A stretch of DNA of 39,283 nucleotides from Clostridium sp. 1001270J_160509_D11 (GCF_015667935.1 NZ_JADPET010000007.1:1-39283); one strand, 5' to 3'. Shown: positions 8,758 to 19,048, counted from the stretch's first letter. Notes: generated from the letters alone by a model not told the origin. Program-made: numbers and translations.

Positions 8758-9264
8758 ATGCGTCGTAAACTTATAGATGCTAGACAACTAGACTTACAAG
8801 AAAGAGTTGTTGAGGTAAGACGTGTTACTAAAGTTGTTAAAGGTGGTAGAAACTTTAGATTCGCAGCTTTAGTAGTAGTTGGAGATGAAAACGGACACGT
8901 TGGTATAGGTACTGGAAAAGCAATGGAAGTTCCAGATGCTATAAAAAAAGCAGCAGAAGATGCTAAAAAGAATCTTATCAGAGTACCAATAGTTGGTACA
9001 ACTATTCCTCACGAAGTAATCGGACACTTCGGTGCTGGGAAAATAATAATAATGCCTGCTCAAGAAGGTACAGGAATCATCGCTGGTGGTGCTGCAAGAA
9101 CTGTATTAGAATTATCAGGATTAAAAGATGTTAGAGCTAAATCTTTAGGATCTAAAAATCCAAGAAATATGGTTAATGCTGCTATAGAAGGATTAAGTTC
9201 TTTAAAAACAGCTGAAGATGTAGCTAGACTTAGAGGTAAAAAAGTAGAAGATCTTTTAGGATAA
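8758..9264 (+). CDS. rpsE: 30S ribosomal protein S5
   Basis: S5 (168 residues) shapes the mRNA channel and affects decoding accuracy. The double-stranded-RNA-binding-like N-terminal domain carries [21 protein letters not shown], the site where spectinomycin-resistance changes occur in other species. The C-terminal domain has [22 protein letters not shown]. The sequence there looks wild type. GAGGAGGG precedes the ATG. Fourteen bases separate it from rpmD. Confidence 0.98.
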   Translation: MRRKLIDARQLDLQERVVEVRRVTKVVKGGRNFRFAALVVVGDENGHVGIGTGKAMEVPDAIKKAAEDAKKNLIRVPIVGTTIPHEVIGHFGAGKIIIMPAQEGTGIIAGGAARTVLELSGLKDVRAKSLGSKNPRNMVNAAIEGLSSLKTAEDVARLRGKKVEDLLG

Positions 9265-9278
9265 GGAGGTAGTGTGAA

Positions 9279-9464
9279 ATGGCTAAATTACAAATAAAAT
9301 TAGTTAGAAGTACAATAGGGACTACTCCTAAACAAAAAAAGAATGTTGAAGCTTTAGGATTAAGAAGAAGAGAACAAGTAGTTGTTAAAGAAGATAATGC
9401 CCAAATGAGAGGTATGATCGCAAAAGTTGCTCACTTAGTTGAAGTAACTGAAATAGCTGAATAA
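9279..9464 (+). CDS. rpmD: 50S ribosomal protein L30
   Basis: L30 (61 residues) is a small large-subunit protein found in many but not all bacteria. The pattern [28 protein letters not shown] is diagnostic and the length is standard. AAGGAGG lies near the end of rpsE. The gene keeps the normal rpsE-rpmD-rplO order. Confidence 0.97.
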   Translation: MAKLQIKLVRSTIGTTPKQKKNVEALGLRRREQVVVKEDNAQMRGMIAKVAHLVEVTEIAE

Positions 9465-9498
9465 TAATAGATAAGGAATAAAGAAGGAGGTGCAATCC

Positions 9499-9942
9499 AT
9501 GAAACTACATGAGTTAAAACCTGCTCAAGGTGCAGTAAAATCTAGAAAAAGATTAGGTAGAGGTACTGCTACAGGTCAAGGTAAAACTGCAGGACGTGGA
9601 CAAAAAGGTCAAAAATCTCGTTCAGGCGGTGGAGTAAGAGTTGGATTCGAAGGTGGACAAATGCCACTAGCTAGAAGACTTCCTAAGAGAGGTTTCAAAA
9701 ATCCATTCAGAAAAATATACACAGAAGTTAACGTTGAACTTTTAAATAGATTTGAAAATGGTACAGAAATAACTGCAGAATTATTAAAATCTACAGGTGC
9801 TATAAGTAAAATAGAAAAAGACGGAGTAAAAATATTAGGAGAAGGAACTCTTGAGAAAGCTGTAACAGTTAAAGCTGCTAAGTTCACTGCTTCAGCTCAA
9901 GAAAAAATCGAAAAAGCTGGAGGAAAAGCAGAATTAGTATAA
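9499..9942 (+). CDS. rplO: 50S ribosomal protein L15
   Basis: L15 (147 residues) is a late assembly protein. The ATG at 9499 gives the family start [22 protein letters not shown]. The GTG three codons upstream overlaps the AAGGAGGTG SD and is rejected. The glycine-rich extended N-terminus GTGTAGRG-like region and [22 protein letters not shown] are conserved. Thirty-eight bases lead to secY. Confidence 0.97.
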   Translation: MKLHELKPAQGAVKSRKRLGRGTATGQGKTAGRGQKGQKSRSGGGVRVGFEGGQMPLARRLPKRGFKNPFRKIYTEVNVELLNRFENGTEITAELLKSTGAISKIEKDGVKILGEGTLEKAVTVKAAKFTASAQEKIEKAGGKAELV

Positions 9943-9980
9943 TATCTGTTCTTTCAAAAGTTACAGGTGGGTGATATTAC

Positions 9981-11249
9981 GTGCTATCAAAGATAAAACA
10001 ATCTTGGAAAGTAAAAGATGTAAGAAGAAGAATCTTATATACCCTAATGATGATTCTAATATTTAGAATAGGTACCACAATACCAGTTCCTGATGTAAAC
10101 ACAAGTATTATTAGTAATTTAGTAAGTGGTAATAGCTTACTAGCTCTATATAATATGTTCACAGGAGGAGCATTTAGTAACTTTACACTATTTGCTCTAG
10201 GTATAGGGCCTTATATCACTGCTTCAATCATAATACAACTTTTAACAGTAGGTTTCGACAGTTTGAAAGAACTTCAGAAATCTGGTGAAGAAGGTAGAAA
10301 GAAGATGAATATGTACACTAAATATACAGCATTAGTATTAGCAATAATACAAGCGGTAGGTATAACTCTAGGGGTTATAAAGAGTGCATTGACATCTGAC
10401 AGTATTTTCTCTATTGCTACAGTTATCATGACATTAGTTTCAGCAAGTATGATATTAATGTGGATGGGTGATAGAATAACTGAAAAAGGACTAGGAAACG
10501 GAAGTTCTATCATTATATTTGTTGGTATTATCTCAAGAATACCTTCAGATTTAATAAGTGTAGTAAAATCAGTTCAATCTGGTACATTAGTATTATGGTT
10601 AGCTATAGTATTAGCTGTAATAATGTTAGTAACTATCGCTTTAGTTACATTTATTAACGAGGCGGTAAGAAAAATACCAGTACAATATGCTAAAAAAGTT
10701 GTTGGAAGAAAGTTATATGGAGGTCAAAACTCTCATATACCAATGAAAGTAAATCAATCAGGGGTTATGCCAATAATCTTTGCTAGTTCACTTTTAGCAT
10801 TTCCACAAACAATAGCATTATTTATGGGCAAAAATGCCCAAAATTTTGTTTCCACTTACTTAAGCACATCTGGTGATATAGGATTTTGGATTTATAGATC
10901 ACTAGAAGTTCTATTAATAGTATTTTTCTCTTATTTTTATACTACAATATCATTCAATGTGGACGATATTGCTGAAAATATGAAAAATAATGGTGGATTC
11001 ATACCAGGAATAAGACCTGGTAGACCTACAGTAGATTACTTAAGCAAAATACTATCTAGAATAACTCTTGCGGGAGCTTTATTCTTAGCAGTAATAGCAA
11101 TGATACCAGCATTCACAGTACACTTTATGAGTGTAAACATGAGTTTAGCAGGTACATCAATACTAATCGTTGTAGGGGTAGCACTTGAGCTTAAGAGACA
11201 GTTAGAGTCACACCTAGTTATGAGAAGTTATCAAGGATTTTTAAAATAA
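9981..11249 (+). CDS. secY: Preprotein translocase subunit SecY
   Basis: SecY (422 residues) is the membrane channel of the Sec translocon. The start is a GTG after GGTGGGTG, giving a short basic cytoplasmic N-terminus before the first membrane helix (ILYTLMMILIFRIGTTIPVP). Ten hydrophobic segments can be followed. The plug-domain region (FTGGAFSNFTLFALGIGPYITA) and the C-terminal ribosome-contacting loops (NNGGFIPGIRPGRPT and LELKRQLESHLVMRSYQGF) are clear. Its place after rplO is universal. It needs SecE and SecG from elsewhere. Confidence is very high. Confidence 0.98.
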   Translation: MLSKIKQSWKVKDVRRRILYTLMMILIFRIGTTIPVPDVNTSIISNLVSGNSLLALYNMFTGGAFSNFTLFALGIGPYITASIIIQLLTVGFDSLKELQKSGEEGRKKMNMYTKYTALVLAIIQAVGITLGVIKSALTSDSIFSIATVIMTLVSASMILMWMGDRITEKGLGNGSSIIIFVGIISRIPSDLISVVKSVQSGTLVLWLAIVLAVIMLVTIALVTFINEAVRKIPVQYAKKVVGRKLYGGQNSHIPMKVNQSGVMPIIFASSLLAFPQTIALFMGKNAQNFVSTYLSTSGDIGFWIYRSLEVLLIVFFSYFYTTISFNVDDIAENMKNNGGFIPGIRPGRPTVDYLSKILSRITLAGALFLAVIAMIPAFTVHFMSVNMSLAGTSILIVVGVALELKRQLESHLVMRSYQGFLK

Positions 11250-11264
11250 ATTGGAGATGATTAA

Positions 11265-11912
11265 ATGAGACTAATATTATTAGGACCTCCTGGTGCTGGA
11301 AAAGGAACTCAAGCAGCAGGGATAGTTGAAAAATACAAAATACCTCATATATCAACAGGAGATATATTTAGACAAAATATAAAAGAGGGAACAGACCTTG
11401 GAAAGAAAGCTAAAGAATATATGGATCAAGGTTTATTAGTTCCAGACGAACTAACAGTTGGTCTAGTAACTGATAGAATATCACAACCTGATTGTGGTAA
11501 TGGATTCATGTTAGATGGATTTCCAAGAAATGTATCTCAAGCAGTACAATTAGATGCATTTCTAAAAGAACATGGTATTGCTTTAGATAAAGTAATAAAT
11601 ATAGAAGTTGATAAAGAAAAGTTAGTTGCAAGAGCTGTAGGTAGAAGAATCTGTAAATCTTGTGGTGCTACTTATCATATAGAATTTAACCCATCTAAAG
11701 AAGAAGGCGTTTGTGATATATGTAAAGGAGAACTTTATCAAAGAGCCGACGATAATGAAGAGACAGTTTCAAAAAGAATACAAGTTTACTTAGATGAAAC
11801 TAAACCATTAGCTGATTATTATTCTAAAGTTGGAATAATAGCAGATATAGATGGTCAACAATCTATAGACAAAGTATTCAACGATATAGTTTCTGCATTA
11901 GAAGGCAAATAG
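11265..11912 (+). CDS. adk: Adenylate kinase, zinc-lid type
   Basis: Adenylate kinase (215 residues, long form) interconverts ATP and AMP with two ADP. The P-loop GPPGAGKGT is at residues 7-15, followed by the AMP-binding DIFRQNIKEGTDLGKK and the LDGFPRN motif. The lid carries four cysteines (C130, C133, C150, C153) in two CxxC pairs, so it should bind zinc as in many Gram-positive enzymes. It starts 15 bases after secY and ends three bases before map, so it is part of the spc transcript. Confidence 0.98.
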   Translation: MRLILLGPPGAGKGTQAAGIVEKYKIPHISTGDIFRQNIKEGTDLGKKAKEYMDQGLLVPDELTVGLVTDRISQPDCGNGFMLDGFPRNVSQAVQLDAFLKEHGIALDKVINIEVDKEKLVARAVGRRICKSCGATYHIEFNPSKEEGVCDICKGELYQRADDNEETVSKRIQVYLDETKPLADYYSKVGIIADIDGQQSIDKVFNDIVSALEGK

Positions 11913-11915
11913 ATA

Positions 11916-12662
11916 ATGATCAACTTAAAATCTAAAGAAGAAATAGAAATCATGAGAGAGGCAGGCAAAATTGTCGCCGAAACTCATGAATTATTAAAGT
12001 CAGCTATAATTCCGGGGGTATCAACTCTAGAGTTAGATACAATAGCTGAAGAGAATATAAGAAAATATAATGCAGTACCATCTTTTAAAGGCTATGGAGG
12101 ATTCAAAGGAAGTATCTGTGCATCTATCAATAATGAAGTTGTACATGGTATTCCAGGAAACAAAATAGTAAAAGAGGGAGACATTATAAGTATTGATATA
12201 GGAGCCTATTATAAAGGATATCATGGTGATGCTGCAAAAACGCACGCTGTCGGTGTAATATCTGAAGACAATAGGAAGTTAATAGAAGTAACACGTCAAA
12301 GCTTCTATGAAGGAATAAAGTTTGCAAAAATCGGATACAGACTTTCGGACATCTCACACGCAATACAAACATATGTTGAAAAGAATGGCTTTTCAGTAGT
12401 TAGGGACTTGGTTGGTCATGGAGTAGGCACACATCTTCATGAACCACCTGATGTACCTAATTATGGGAAACCAGGAAAAGGACCAAAATTAAAGGCTGGA
12501 ATGGTTTTAGCTATAGAGCCAATGGTGAATATGGGCAAATTCAATGTCAAATGTCTATCAGATGGATGGACTATTGTTACAATCGATGGGAAAAATTCAG
12601 CACACTATGAACATACGATAGTAATTACAGAAAATGAGCCAATTTTGCTAACAAGTCTTTAA
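11916..12662 (+). CDS. map: Methionine aminopeptidase, type I
   Basis: This enzyme (248 residues) removes the initiator methionine from new proteins. The five metal ligands of the pita-bread fold are visible: D94 in SIDIGAY, D105 in HGDAAKTH, H168 in [13 protein letters not shown]201 in AIEPMV and E232 in YEHTIVIT. The start ATG is three bases after adk with a GAAGGC-type SD in the adk end. The lack of an N-terminal zinc-finger extension makes it the short bacterial form. It is followed by a 187-base gap, unusual for this cluster. Confidence 0.97.
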   Translation: MINLKSKEEIEIMREAGKIVAETHELLKSAIIPGVSTLELDTIAEENIRKYNAVPSFKGYGGFKGSICASINNEVVHGIPGNKIVKEGDIISIDIGAYYKGYHGDAAKTHAVGVISEDNRKLIEVTRQSFYEGIKFAKIGYRLSDISHAIQTYVEKNGFSVVRDLVGHGVGTHLHEPPDVPNYGKPGKGPKLKAGMVLAIEPMVNMGKFNVKCLSDGWTIVTIDGKNSAHYEHTIVITENEPILLTSL

Positions 12663-12693
12663 ATTTAGTCAAATAAATGATATTATAAATAAT

Positions 12694-12758
12694 GCAGGTT
12701 TTGAACCTGCTGACATTAAAGTTAAGCACTTGAGTTTAAATTACTTTCAAAAAAGTAA
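12694..12758 (+). promoter_or_regulatory. Two hairpins in the map-infA gap
   Basis: GCAGGTT (12694-12700) pairs perfectly with AACCTGC (12704-12710), and TTACTTT (12741-12747) pairs with AAAGTAA (12752-12758). Neither is followed by a T-run. A weak promoter may lie just after them (TTTCAA at 12745-12750, 16 bases, TATAAA at 12767-12772), giving infA its own start. The assignment is tentative. Confidence 0.35.
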
Positions 12759-12849
12759 TAAAATAGTATAAAATTGTTAATGATACTTTTTAAGAGCTAA
12801 CTTAATTAAGTCGATTTGCTGACTTATTGAATGGAGGGCTGGTTGTTTA

Positions 12850-13068
12850 ATGGCCAAAAAAGATGTAATAGAATTTGAAGGTACAGTTGTAGAAAACTTA
12901 CCAAATGCTATGTTTAAAGTTAAATTAGAAAATGGACATGAAGTATTATGCCATTTATCTGGTAAGCTAAGAATGAACTTCATAAGAATTCTTGAAGGTG
13001 ATAAGGTTAAAATAGAACTTTCACCTTATGATCTTACAAGAGGAAGAATCACTTGGCGTAAGAAGTAG
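12850..13068 (+). CDS. infA: Translation initiation factor IF-1
   Basis: IF-1 (72 residues) is an OB-fold protein that occupies the A site during initiation. [22 protein letters not shown] and the end [20 protein letters not shown] are exactly the bacterial family pattern. It is preceded by a GGAGGGCTGGTTGTTT spacer, a little longer than at most neighbours. It is followed after 30 bases by rpmJ. Confidence 0.98.
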   Translation: MAKKDVIEFEGTVVENLPNAMFKVKLENGHEVLCHLSGKLRMNFIRILEGDKVKIELSPYDLTRGRITWRKK

Positions 13069-13080
13069 ACTAGCGTATAG

Positions 13081-13212
<132 letters not shown>

Positions 13213-13223
13213 TATAAAAAATG

Positions 13224-13265
13224 ATAGCATTTACAGTTGTTTTATGCTATAATAGAGAACTGTGA
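13224..13265 (+). ncRNA. Pseudoknot-capable RNA upstream of rpsM
   Basis: ATAGCAT (13224-13230) pairs with ATGCTAT (13244-13250). The loop of this stem contains TTACAGTT (13231-13238), which is complementary to AACTGTGA (13258-13265) further downstream with one G-T pair. This is the layout of an H-type pseudoknot. In Escherichia coli the alpha-operon mRNA just before rpsM forms a pseudoknot bound by S4, and rpsD lies two genes downstream here. Homology to that element is not shown; the match in position and topology is the point of interest. Confidence 0.45.
13245..13253 (+). promoter_or_regulatory. Possible extended -10 promoter of the alpha cluster
   Basis: TGCTATAAT is a perfect extended -10 (TGnTATAAT), but no good -35 stands 16-18 bases upstream. 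If active it would start transcripts near 13260, inside the pseudoknot-forming region, about 100 bases before rpsM. It could therefore compete with or explain the inverted repeat. Evidence is sequence only. Confidence 0.45.
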
Positions 13266-13361
13266 TGTTAACAAAAATTGTTAAAAAATAACGAAAAAAT
13301 AGATACGAAAATATGTAAAAGACTCGGTTTTTTACAGAAAACTAATGTAGGAGGTGCAACT

Positions 13362-13733
13362 ATGGCAAGAATCGCTGGGGTAGATTTACCTAACGAAAAG
13401 AGAGCGGAAATAGGCTTAACTTATATATATGGTATAGGTAGAGCAACTGCTAATGAAATATTAGCTAAAGCTGAGATAAATCCTGATACAAGAATAAAAG
13501 ATTTATCAGAAGAAGAAGTTAATACATTAAGAAGAATCATAGATAATGATTTCTTAGTTGAAGGTGACTTAAGAAGAGAAATCGCATTAAACATAAAAAG
13601 ATTAAGAGATATAAAATGTTACAGAGGTATAAGACATGCTAAAGGATTACCTCTAAGAGGACAAAAAACTAAGACTAATGCTAGAACTAGAAAAGGTCCT
13701 AGAAAAACTGTATCTCGTAAAAAGAAAAAATAA
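13362..13733 (+). CDS. rpsM: 30S ribosomal protein S13
   Basis: S13 (123 residues) sits in the head and forms bridges to the large subunit. The ATG at 13362 after AGGAGGTG gives the family start [22 protein letters not shown] longer in-frame reading from 13278 adds unconserved sequence through the leader and is rejected. The C-terminal [21 protein letters not shown] is the tRNA-contacting tail. It is first of the alpha cluster, behind a 149-base structured gap that also has a hairpin at 13314-13336 (TGTAAAA with TTTTACA). Confidence 0.97.
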   Translation: MARIAGVDLPNEKRAEIGLTYIYGIGRATANEILAKAEINPDTRIKDLSEEEVNTLRRIIDNDFLVEGDLRREIALNIKRLRDIKCYRGIRHAKGLPLRGQKTKTNARTRKGPRKTVSRKKKK

Positions 13734-13759
13734 TAAATAGATAGGAGGGAAATCGAGAA

Positions 13760-14158
13760 ATGGCTAAACCAAAAAAGAAAGCAACACGTGTAAGAAGAAG
13801 AGAACGTAAAAATATAGATCGTGGACATGCACATATACAATCAACTTTTAATAATACAATAGTTACTTTAACTGACGTTCATGGAAATGCTATATCATGG
13901 GCATCTTCAGGACAATTAGGATTTAAAGGATCAAGAAAATCAACTCCATTTGCTTCTCAAATGGCTGCAGAAACTGCTGCTAAAGCTGCGATGGAACACG
14001 GTTTAAAAAGCGTAGAAGTATTTGTTAAAGGACCAGGTTCTGGTAGAGAAGCTGCTATAAGAGCTTTACAAGCTACAGGACTTGAAGTAACAATGATAAA
14101 AGACGTCACTCCAATACCACACAATGGATGTAGACCACCAAAAAGAAGAAGAGTATAA
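13760..14158 (+). CDS. rpsK: 30S ribosomal protein S11
   Basis: S11 (132 residues) forms part of the platform near the E site. [21 protein letters not shown], the [19 protein letters not shown] helix and the C-terminal [16 protein letters not shown] are diagnostic. The start ATG follows TAGGAGGGAAATCGAGAA. It is 18 bases before rpsD. Confidence 0.98.
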   Translation: MAKPKKKATRVRRRERKNIDRGHAHIQSTFNNTIVTLTDVHGNAISWASSGQLGFKGSRKSTPFASQMAAETAAKAAMEHGLKSVEVFVKGPGSGREAAIRALQATGLEVTMIKDVTPIPHNGCRPPKRRRV

Positions 14159-14176
14159 TCATAGGAGGTATAGACA

Positions 14177-14797
14177 ATGGCAAGATATACTGGTGCATCA
14201 TGTAGACAATGCCGTAGAGAAGGAATGAAATTATTCCTTAAAGGTGATAGATGTTATACAGATAAATGTGCTGTAGTTAAAAGAAACTATGCTCCTGGGC
14301 AACACGGACAAGGGAGAAAGAAACTTTCTAACTATGGATTACAATTAAGAGAAAAACAAAAAGTTAAAAGAATATACGGAGTTTTAGAAACTCAATTCAG
14401 AAATTTATATGAACGTGCAGAAAAAATGTCAGGTAAAACTGGTGAAAACTTATTATGTCTATTAGAAGAAAGATTAGACAACGTAGTTTTCAGAATGGGA
14501 TTAGCTAACTCTAGAAAAGAAGCTAGACAATTAGTTACTCATGCACACTTTACTTTAAACGGTAAAAAAGTAGATATACCATCATTAACTGTTAAAGTTG
14601 GAGATGTTATAGCTGTTAAAGAAACTTCTAAATCATCAGCTAAATTCAAAGCTCTAGTTGAAGCAAACAAAGTTGCTCCAAACTGGTTAGATGTAAACTT
14701 AGAAGAAATGTCTGCTAAAGTAGTTGCATTACCAACTAGAGAAGATATAGATATCGAAATAGCAGAACACTTAATCATAGAACTTTATTCAAAATAA
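14177..14797 (+). CDS. rpsD: 30S ribosomal protein S4, zinc-binding type
   Basis: S4 (206 residues) nucleates 16S rRNA folding and is a translational repressor of its own operon in several bacteria. The N-terminal cysteines C9, C12, C26 and C31 suggest the zinc-containing form. The S4 RNA-binding domain is visible as [20 protein letters not shown] and [17 protein letters not shown] (about residues 94-147). Placement between rpsK and rpoA is typical of Clostridia. In Bacillus subtilis rpsD is elsewhere, so feedback on the alpha cluster is more plausible here. Confidence 0.98.
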   Translation: MARYTGASCRQCRREGMKLFLKGDRCYTDKCAVVKRNYAPGQHGQGRKKLSNYGLQLREKQKVKRIYGVLETQFRNLYERAEKMSGKTGENLLCLLEERLDNVVFRMGLANSRKEARQLVTHAHFTLNGKKVDIPSLTVKVGDVIAVKETSKSSAKFKALVEANKVAPNWLDVNLEEMSAKVVALPTREDIDIEIAEHLIIELYSK

Positions 14798-14871
14798 TAA
14801 GCAGTTTTTAAAAATAATTTTAAAATTGTTTACCCTCAGTGGATTAACAAATTTTAAGGAGGGTTTAGTCC

Positions 14872-15819
14872 ATGATAGAAATAGAAAAACCAAAAGTAGA
14901 TATAGTTGAGCTTAGCGAAGACTATAGATATGGAAAATTCGTAGTGGAACCTCTAGAGAGAGGCTACGGAATAACTATAGGGAATGCCCTAAGAAGAATA
15001 TTATTATCATCTTTACCAGGTGTAGCAGTACACTCTATAAAAATAGACGGAGTGTTACATGAGTTCTCTACAATACCAGGTGTAAAAGAAGATGTTACTG
15101 AAATAATATTAGCATTAAAAGAACTTTCAGCTACTATTGATGGTGAAGGAAGTAGAACACTTAAAATAGAAGCTCAAGGTCCATGCTCTATCAAAGGATC
15201 TGACATAATATGTCCTCCAGACGTTGAAATATTAAGTAAAGATTTACACATCGCTACTTTAGATGATAATGCTAAACTTAATATGGAAATATATGTTGAT
15301 AAAGGTAGAGGATATGTACCAGCAGAAGAAAATAAAACAGACAATATGCCTATAGGTGTATTACCTGTTGATTCGATATATACTCCCGTTGAAAAAGTTA
15401 GCTACCATGTAGAGAATACAAGAGTTGGTCAAAAATCAGATTATGATAAATTAACTCTAGAAGTTATGACTAATGGAAGTATAAATCCTCAAGAAGGAAT
15501 ATCTCTAGCTGCTAAAGTACTTGTTGAGCATTTAAATCTATTCATAGATTTAACTGAACACGTAAGTAACGTAGAAATAATGGTAGAAAAAGAAGAAGAT
15601 CAAAAAGAAAAAGTTTTAGAAATGACTATAGAAGAATTAGATTTATCAGTTAGATCTTATAACTGTTTAAAAAGAGCGGGAATAAACACAGTTGAAGAAT
15701 TAGCTAATAAGTCTGAAGATGATATGATGAAGGTTAGAAACCTTGGTAAAAAATCATTAGAAGAAGTAATTCAAAAACTAGAAGAACTTGGATTAGGTCT
15801 TAAACCAAGCGAAGAATAA
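14872..15819 (+). CDS. rpoA: RNA polymerase alpha subunit
   Basis: Alpha (315 residues) dimerises to start polymerase assembly. The N-terminal domain has [22 protein letters not shown] near residue 29, the standard dimer interface. The C-terminal domain (about 245-310) contains [22 protein letters not shown] and [11 protein letters not shown], the helix-hairpin-helix that contacts UP elements and activators. AAGGAGGG precedes the ATG. It is between rpsD and rplQ. Confidence 0.98.
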   Translation: MIEIEKPKVDIVELSEDYRYGKFVVEPLERGYGITIGNALRRILLSSLPGVAVHSIKIDGVLHEFSTIPGVKEDVTEIILALKELSATIDGEGSRTLKIEAQGPCSIKGSDIICPPDVEILSKDLHIATLDDNAKLNMEIYVDKGRGYVPAEENKTDNMPIGVLPVDSIYTPVEKVSYHVENTRVGQKSDYDKLTLEVMTNGSINPQEGISLAAKVLVEHLNLFIDLTEHVSNVEIMVEKEEDQKEKVLEMTIEELDLSVRSYNCLKRAGINTVEELANKSEDDMMKVRNLGKKSLEEVIQKLEELGLGLKPSEE

Positions 15820-15839
15820 TCGACAAAGGAGGGATTGAC

Positions 15840-16181
15840 ATGGCTACTTATCGTAAATTAGGTCGTGTGACTTCACACAGAAATCTTATGTTAAGAAACT
15901 TAGTAACTGACTTACTAAGAAATGGTAGAATAGAAACTACTGTAACTAGAGCTAAAGAAACTCGTAGAATGGCAGAAAAAATGATAACTCTTGCTAAAAG
16001 AGGAGATTTACATGCTAGAAGACAAGTTTTAGCTTACGTTATGGATGAAACTGTTGTAAACAACTTATTCACTGATTTAGCTCCAAAATATGCTGAAAGA
16101 AACGGTGGATACACTAGAATAATCAAAAAAGGGCCAAGAAGAGGCGACGCTGCTGAAATGGCATTTATAGAATTAGTATAG
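15840..16181 (+). CDS. rplQ: 50S ribosomal protein L17
   Basis: L17 (113 residues) lies near the tunnel exit. [21 protein letters not shown] and the end [23 protein letters not shown] match the family. The RBS is AAAGGAGGG. It is the last gene of the ribosomal superoperon and is followed at once by a strong terminator. Confidence 0.98.
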   Translation: MATYRKLGRVTSHRNLMLRNLVTDLLRNGRIETTVTRAKETRRMAEKMITLAKRGDLHARRQVLAYVMDETVVNNLFTDLAPKYAERNGGYTRIIKKGPRRGDAAEMAFIELV

Positions 16182-16203
16182 TAAATAATAGTTTTATATA
16201 GAT

Positions 16204-16238
16204 AAACCCATACTGTTTAGTATGGGTTTTATTTTTTT
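16204..16238 (+). terminator. Terminator of the S10-spc-alpha transcript
   Basis: A perfect 11-bp stem, AAACCCATACT (16204-16214) with AGTATGGGTTT (16219-16229), closes a GTTT tetraloop and is followed by a T-rich tail. This is the first strong intrinsic terminator after the tuf terminator, so the genes from rpsJ to rplQ may form one very long transcription unit with internal starts. Confidence 0.95.
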
Positions 16239-16439
16239 ATACAATAAAATATGAATAGATAGGTTTATACTATGTATATATTAAGTATATAAAATATTTT
16301 AATTGTATCCGTAAGAAACAAAAAATATGGAAATACTTTCAAATTAACAGCAATATTTTTAAATTTTTATGGCTAAACTATGTTATAATAATAAACTGTA
16401 TAAGTTTTTAAACTACTGCTTTATAAAGGAGTATATGAG

Positions 16440-17273
16440 ATGGAAAATATAATAAATGTAAAGGATATGACCTTTGAATATGTAACGATAGATTCTAAAT
16501 TTAAAGCAATAGATGATTTGAGCTTAGAAGTAAAACAAGGTGAATTTGTTGCAATAATAGGTCATAATGGATCAGGTAAATCAACTTTATCTAAAAATTT
16601 AAATGCAATTTTAGTACCAACTCAAGGTGATATTTATATCGATGGTATGAATACAAAAGATGAGTCAAAACTGTGGAATATTAGACAAACTGCAGGAATG
16701 GTATTCCAAAATCCAGATAACCAAATAGTAGCAACAATAGTAGAAGAAGATGTTGCGTTTGGTCCAGAAAATCTTGGTGTAGAGCCAACATTAATCAGAG
16801 AAAGAGTTGAAGATGCTCTAAAAAGTGTTGGTATTTATGAATTAAAGGATAGACAACCTCATTTATTATCAGGTGGTCAAAAACAAAGGGTTGCAATAGC
16901 AGGTATTATAGCTATGAGACCTAAATGTATTATATTTGATGAAGCTACAGCAATGTTAGACCCATCAGGTAGAAAAGAAGTTATGAACGTAATAAAAAAA
17001 TTAAATAAAGAAGAGAATATTACAACTTTACATATAACCCATTATATGGAAGAAGCTGTCCAAGCTGATAGAGTAGTTGTTGTAGACAAAGGTAAAAAAC
17101 TATTAGAAGGGACTCCAAAAGAGGTATTTAAAAATGTAGATTTATTAAAGGAAATAGGTCTAGATGTACCTTATATGACAGAACTAGCTAGCCTTTTAAG
17201 AGAAGAAGGACTAGATTTAGATGATGACATATTAACAGTGGATGAAATGGTGGATAAATTATGTCAGTTATAG
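16440..17273 (+). CDS. ecfA1: Energy-coupling factor transporter ATPase EcfA1
   Basis: This is one of the two ABC ATPases of the group II ECF vitamin-uptake module. Walker [10 protein letters not shown] is at residues 41-49. The Q-loop region [10 protein letters not shown], the signature [13 protein letters not shown] and Walker [12 protein letters not shown] follow, and the last third is typical of EcfA. At 277 residues it has normal length. It works with EcfA2 and EcfT and with separate substrate-binding S components encoded elsewhere. Its end overlaps ecfA2 by 13 bases. A TATAAT at 16384-16389 without a clear -35 may drive the operon. Confidence 0.95.
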   Translation: MENIINVKDMTFEYVTIDSKFKAIDDLSLEVKQGEFVAIIGHNGSGKSTLSKNLNAILVPTQGDIYIDGMNTKDESKLWNIRQTAGMVFQNPDNQIVATIVEEDVAFGPENLGVEPTLIRERVEDALKSVGIYELKDRQPHLLSGGQKQRVAIAGIIAMRPKCIIFDEATAMLDPSGRKEVMNVIKKLNKEENITTLHITHYMEEAVQADRVVVVDKGKKLLEGTPKEVFKNVDLLKEIGLDVPYMTELASLLREEGLDLDDDILTVDEMVDKLCQL

Positions 17274-18127
17274 TAAAGAATTTAACTCATATATATGATG
17301 AAGGAATGCCTTTTGCAAGCAAGGCTCTTGATGATATTTCTTTTGAGATAAAAGATAATGACTTTGTTGGTTTAATTGGACATACTGGTTCTGGAAAATC
17401 AACATTAATACAACATTTAAATGGTTTATTAAAGCCATCTTCTGGTCAAATTATAGTAAATGGTTTTAATATAACAGATAAAGATTTAAATTTAACTGAA
17501 ATTAGAAAAAGAGTAGGGATAGTTTTTCAATATCCAGAGTATCAATTATTTGAAGAAACTGTAGAAAAAGATATTGCATTTGGTCCAGGAAACTTAGGAC
17601 TAGATAAAGCTGAAATAAGCAAAAGAGTTAAAAATTCGATGGAAGCAGTTGGACTTGACTACGAAACATATAAAGATAAATCACCATTTGATTTATCAGG
17701 TGGTCAAAAACGTAGGGTAGCAATAGCTGGTGTAATAGCTATGAACCCAGAAGTACTTATATTAGATGAACCGACAGCAGGATTAGACCCAGGCGGTAGA
17801 GATGAAATATTTAATCTGATTAAAAAATTACATCGTGACAATAATATAACTATAATACTTTCATCACACAGTATGGATGATATGGCAAAACTTGCCCAAA
17901 CAATAATTGTTATGAATCATGGAAAAATAGAATTTATGGGAACACCTAGAGAAGTCTTCACTTCTCATGCTGACAAACTAAGAGAAATAGGCCTAGATGT
18001 GCCTCAAGTATTAGAATTAGCAACTAAATTAAGACAAAAAGGCTTTGATATAAGACCAGACATACTTACAGTAGAGGAAGTCAAAGACGAAATACTAAAA
18101 GTTATGAGAGGAAGAAAGAAATGTTAA
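17261..18127 (+). CDS. ecfA2: Energy-coupling factor transporter ATPase EcfA2
   Basis: The second ECF ATPase (288 residues) has Walker [10 protein letters not shown] near residue 41, Q-loop [11 protein letters not shown], signature [14 protein letters not shown] and Walker [15 protein letters not shown]. The [12 protein letters not shown] pattern is characteristic of EcfA2 as against EcfA1. The start lies inside the end of ecfA1, and the end overlaps ecfT by 7 bases, so all three are translationally coupled. The pair forms the heterodimeric motor for riboflavin, folate, biotin or similar S components. Confidence 0.95.
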   Translation: MSVIVKNLTHIYDEGMPFASKALDDISFEIKDNDFVGLIGHTGSGKSTLIQHLNGLLKPSSGQIIVNGFNITDKDLNLTEIRKRVGIVFQYPEYQLFEETVEKDIAFGPGNLGLDKAEISKRVKNSMEAVGLDYETYKDKSPFDLSGGQKRRVAIAGVIAMNPEVLILDEPTAGLDPGGRDEIFNLIKKLHRDNNITIILSSHSMDDMAKLAQTIIVMNHGKIEFMGTPREVFTSHADKLREIGLDVPQVLELATKLRQKGFDIRPDILTVEEVKDEILKVMRGRKKC

Positions 18128-18948
18128 AAGATATAACTATAGGTCAATATTATCCAGCAAATTCTAAAATCCATAAATTAGATCCAAGAACAAAGATTAT
18201 AGCAGCAATTATATTTATGATTGCTCTATTCGTAGTAAATCAATTTTGGCCATATGCAATTATATTTGCAATAATAGCAGCTGTAGTTAAGGCATCTGAT
18301 ATCCCTATGAAATATATGATGAAGGGACTAAAGCCTTTAAGATGGATTCTATTATTCACATTTGTAATAAATATGTTTTGTTTACCTGGAGAAGTACTTG
18401 TTGTTGGAGGAGTTAAACTTCAATTAGGATTTTTAAAAATTACTGATGCAGGTCTAAGACAAGCGATATTTATGGCTATTAGATTAATATACTTAGTTGT
18501 AGGTACATCTTTATTAACACTTACAACATCACCAATACAATTAACAGACGGTATAGAAAGACTTCTATCACCATTTAATAAAATAGGTCTACCAGTACAT
18601 GAACTAGCAATGATGATGACTATAGCATTACGTTTTATACCAACATTATTAGATGAAACAGATAAAATAATGAAAGCTCAAATGTCTAGAGGGGCTGATT
18701 TTGAAAGTAGCAACCTTATAAACAGAGCGAAAAACTTAGTACCATTATTAGTACCATTATTCGTAAGTGCTTTCAGAAGGGCTGACGAATTAGCTATGGC
18801 TATGGAAGCTAGATGTTATAGAGGTGGATATAACAGAACAAAAATGAGACAGGCTGTTATTACTACTGCAGATAAAGTAGCATATTTACTTATGATACTA
18901 TTCTTAGCAGGAAGTATAGCAAGTAGATTTATACACATATTAGTATAA
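18121..18948 (+). CDS. ecfT: Energy-coupling factor transmembrane protein EcfT
   Basis: EcfT (275 residues) is the membrane scaffold joining the ATPases to the S component. It opens with [19 protein letters not shown], typical of the family, followed by several hydrophobic helices. The two coupling segments with Arg-Gly motifs are visible as [11 protein letters not shown] and [14 protein letters not shown] in the second half. The ATG overlaps the end of ecfA2. The last helix reaches almost to the C-terminus. The gene is followed by a long inverted repeat. Confidence 0.95.
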   Translation: MLKDITIGQYYPANSKIHKLDPRTKIIAAIIFMIALFVVNQFWPYAIIFAIIAAVVKASDIPMKYMMKGLKPLRWILLFTFVINMFCLPGEVLVVGGVKLQLGFLKITDAGLRQAIFMAIRLIYLVVGTSLLTLTTSPIQLTDGIERLLSPFNKIGLPVHELAMMMTIALRFIPTLLDETDKIMKAQMSRGADFESSNLINRAKNLVPLLVPLFVSAFRRADELAMAMEARCYRGGYNRTKMRQAVITTADKVAYLLMILFLAGSIASRFIHILV

Positions 18949-18979
18949 TTTAATAAGTAAAACTGTAAATAACAATTAT

Positions 18980-19048
18980 AAAAATTGATTTTTAGATTAT
19001 GTGATAAAGTATTTTATAAGCTATATTACGTCTAAAAATCAATTTTTT
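18980..19048 (+). terminator. Long inverted repeat after ecfT, probable terminator
   Basis: AAAAATTGATTTTTAGA (18980-18996) and its exact complement at 19031-19047 form a perfect 17-bp stem ending in a T-run. The 34-base loop is much larger than in a usual terminator. A bidirectional terminator for the ecf operon is the simplest reading. Confidence 0.65.
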
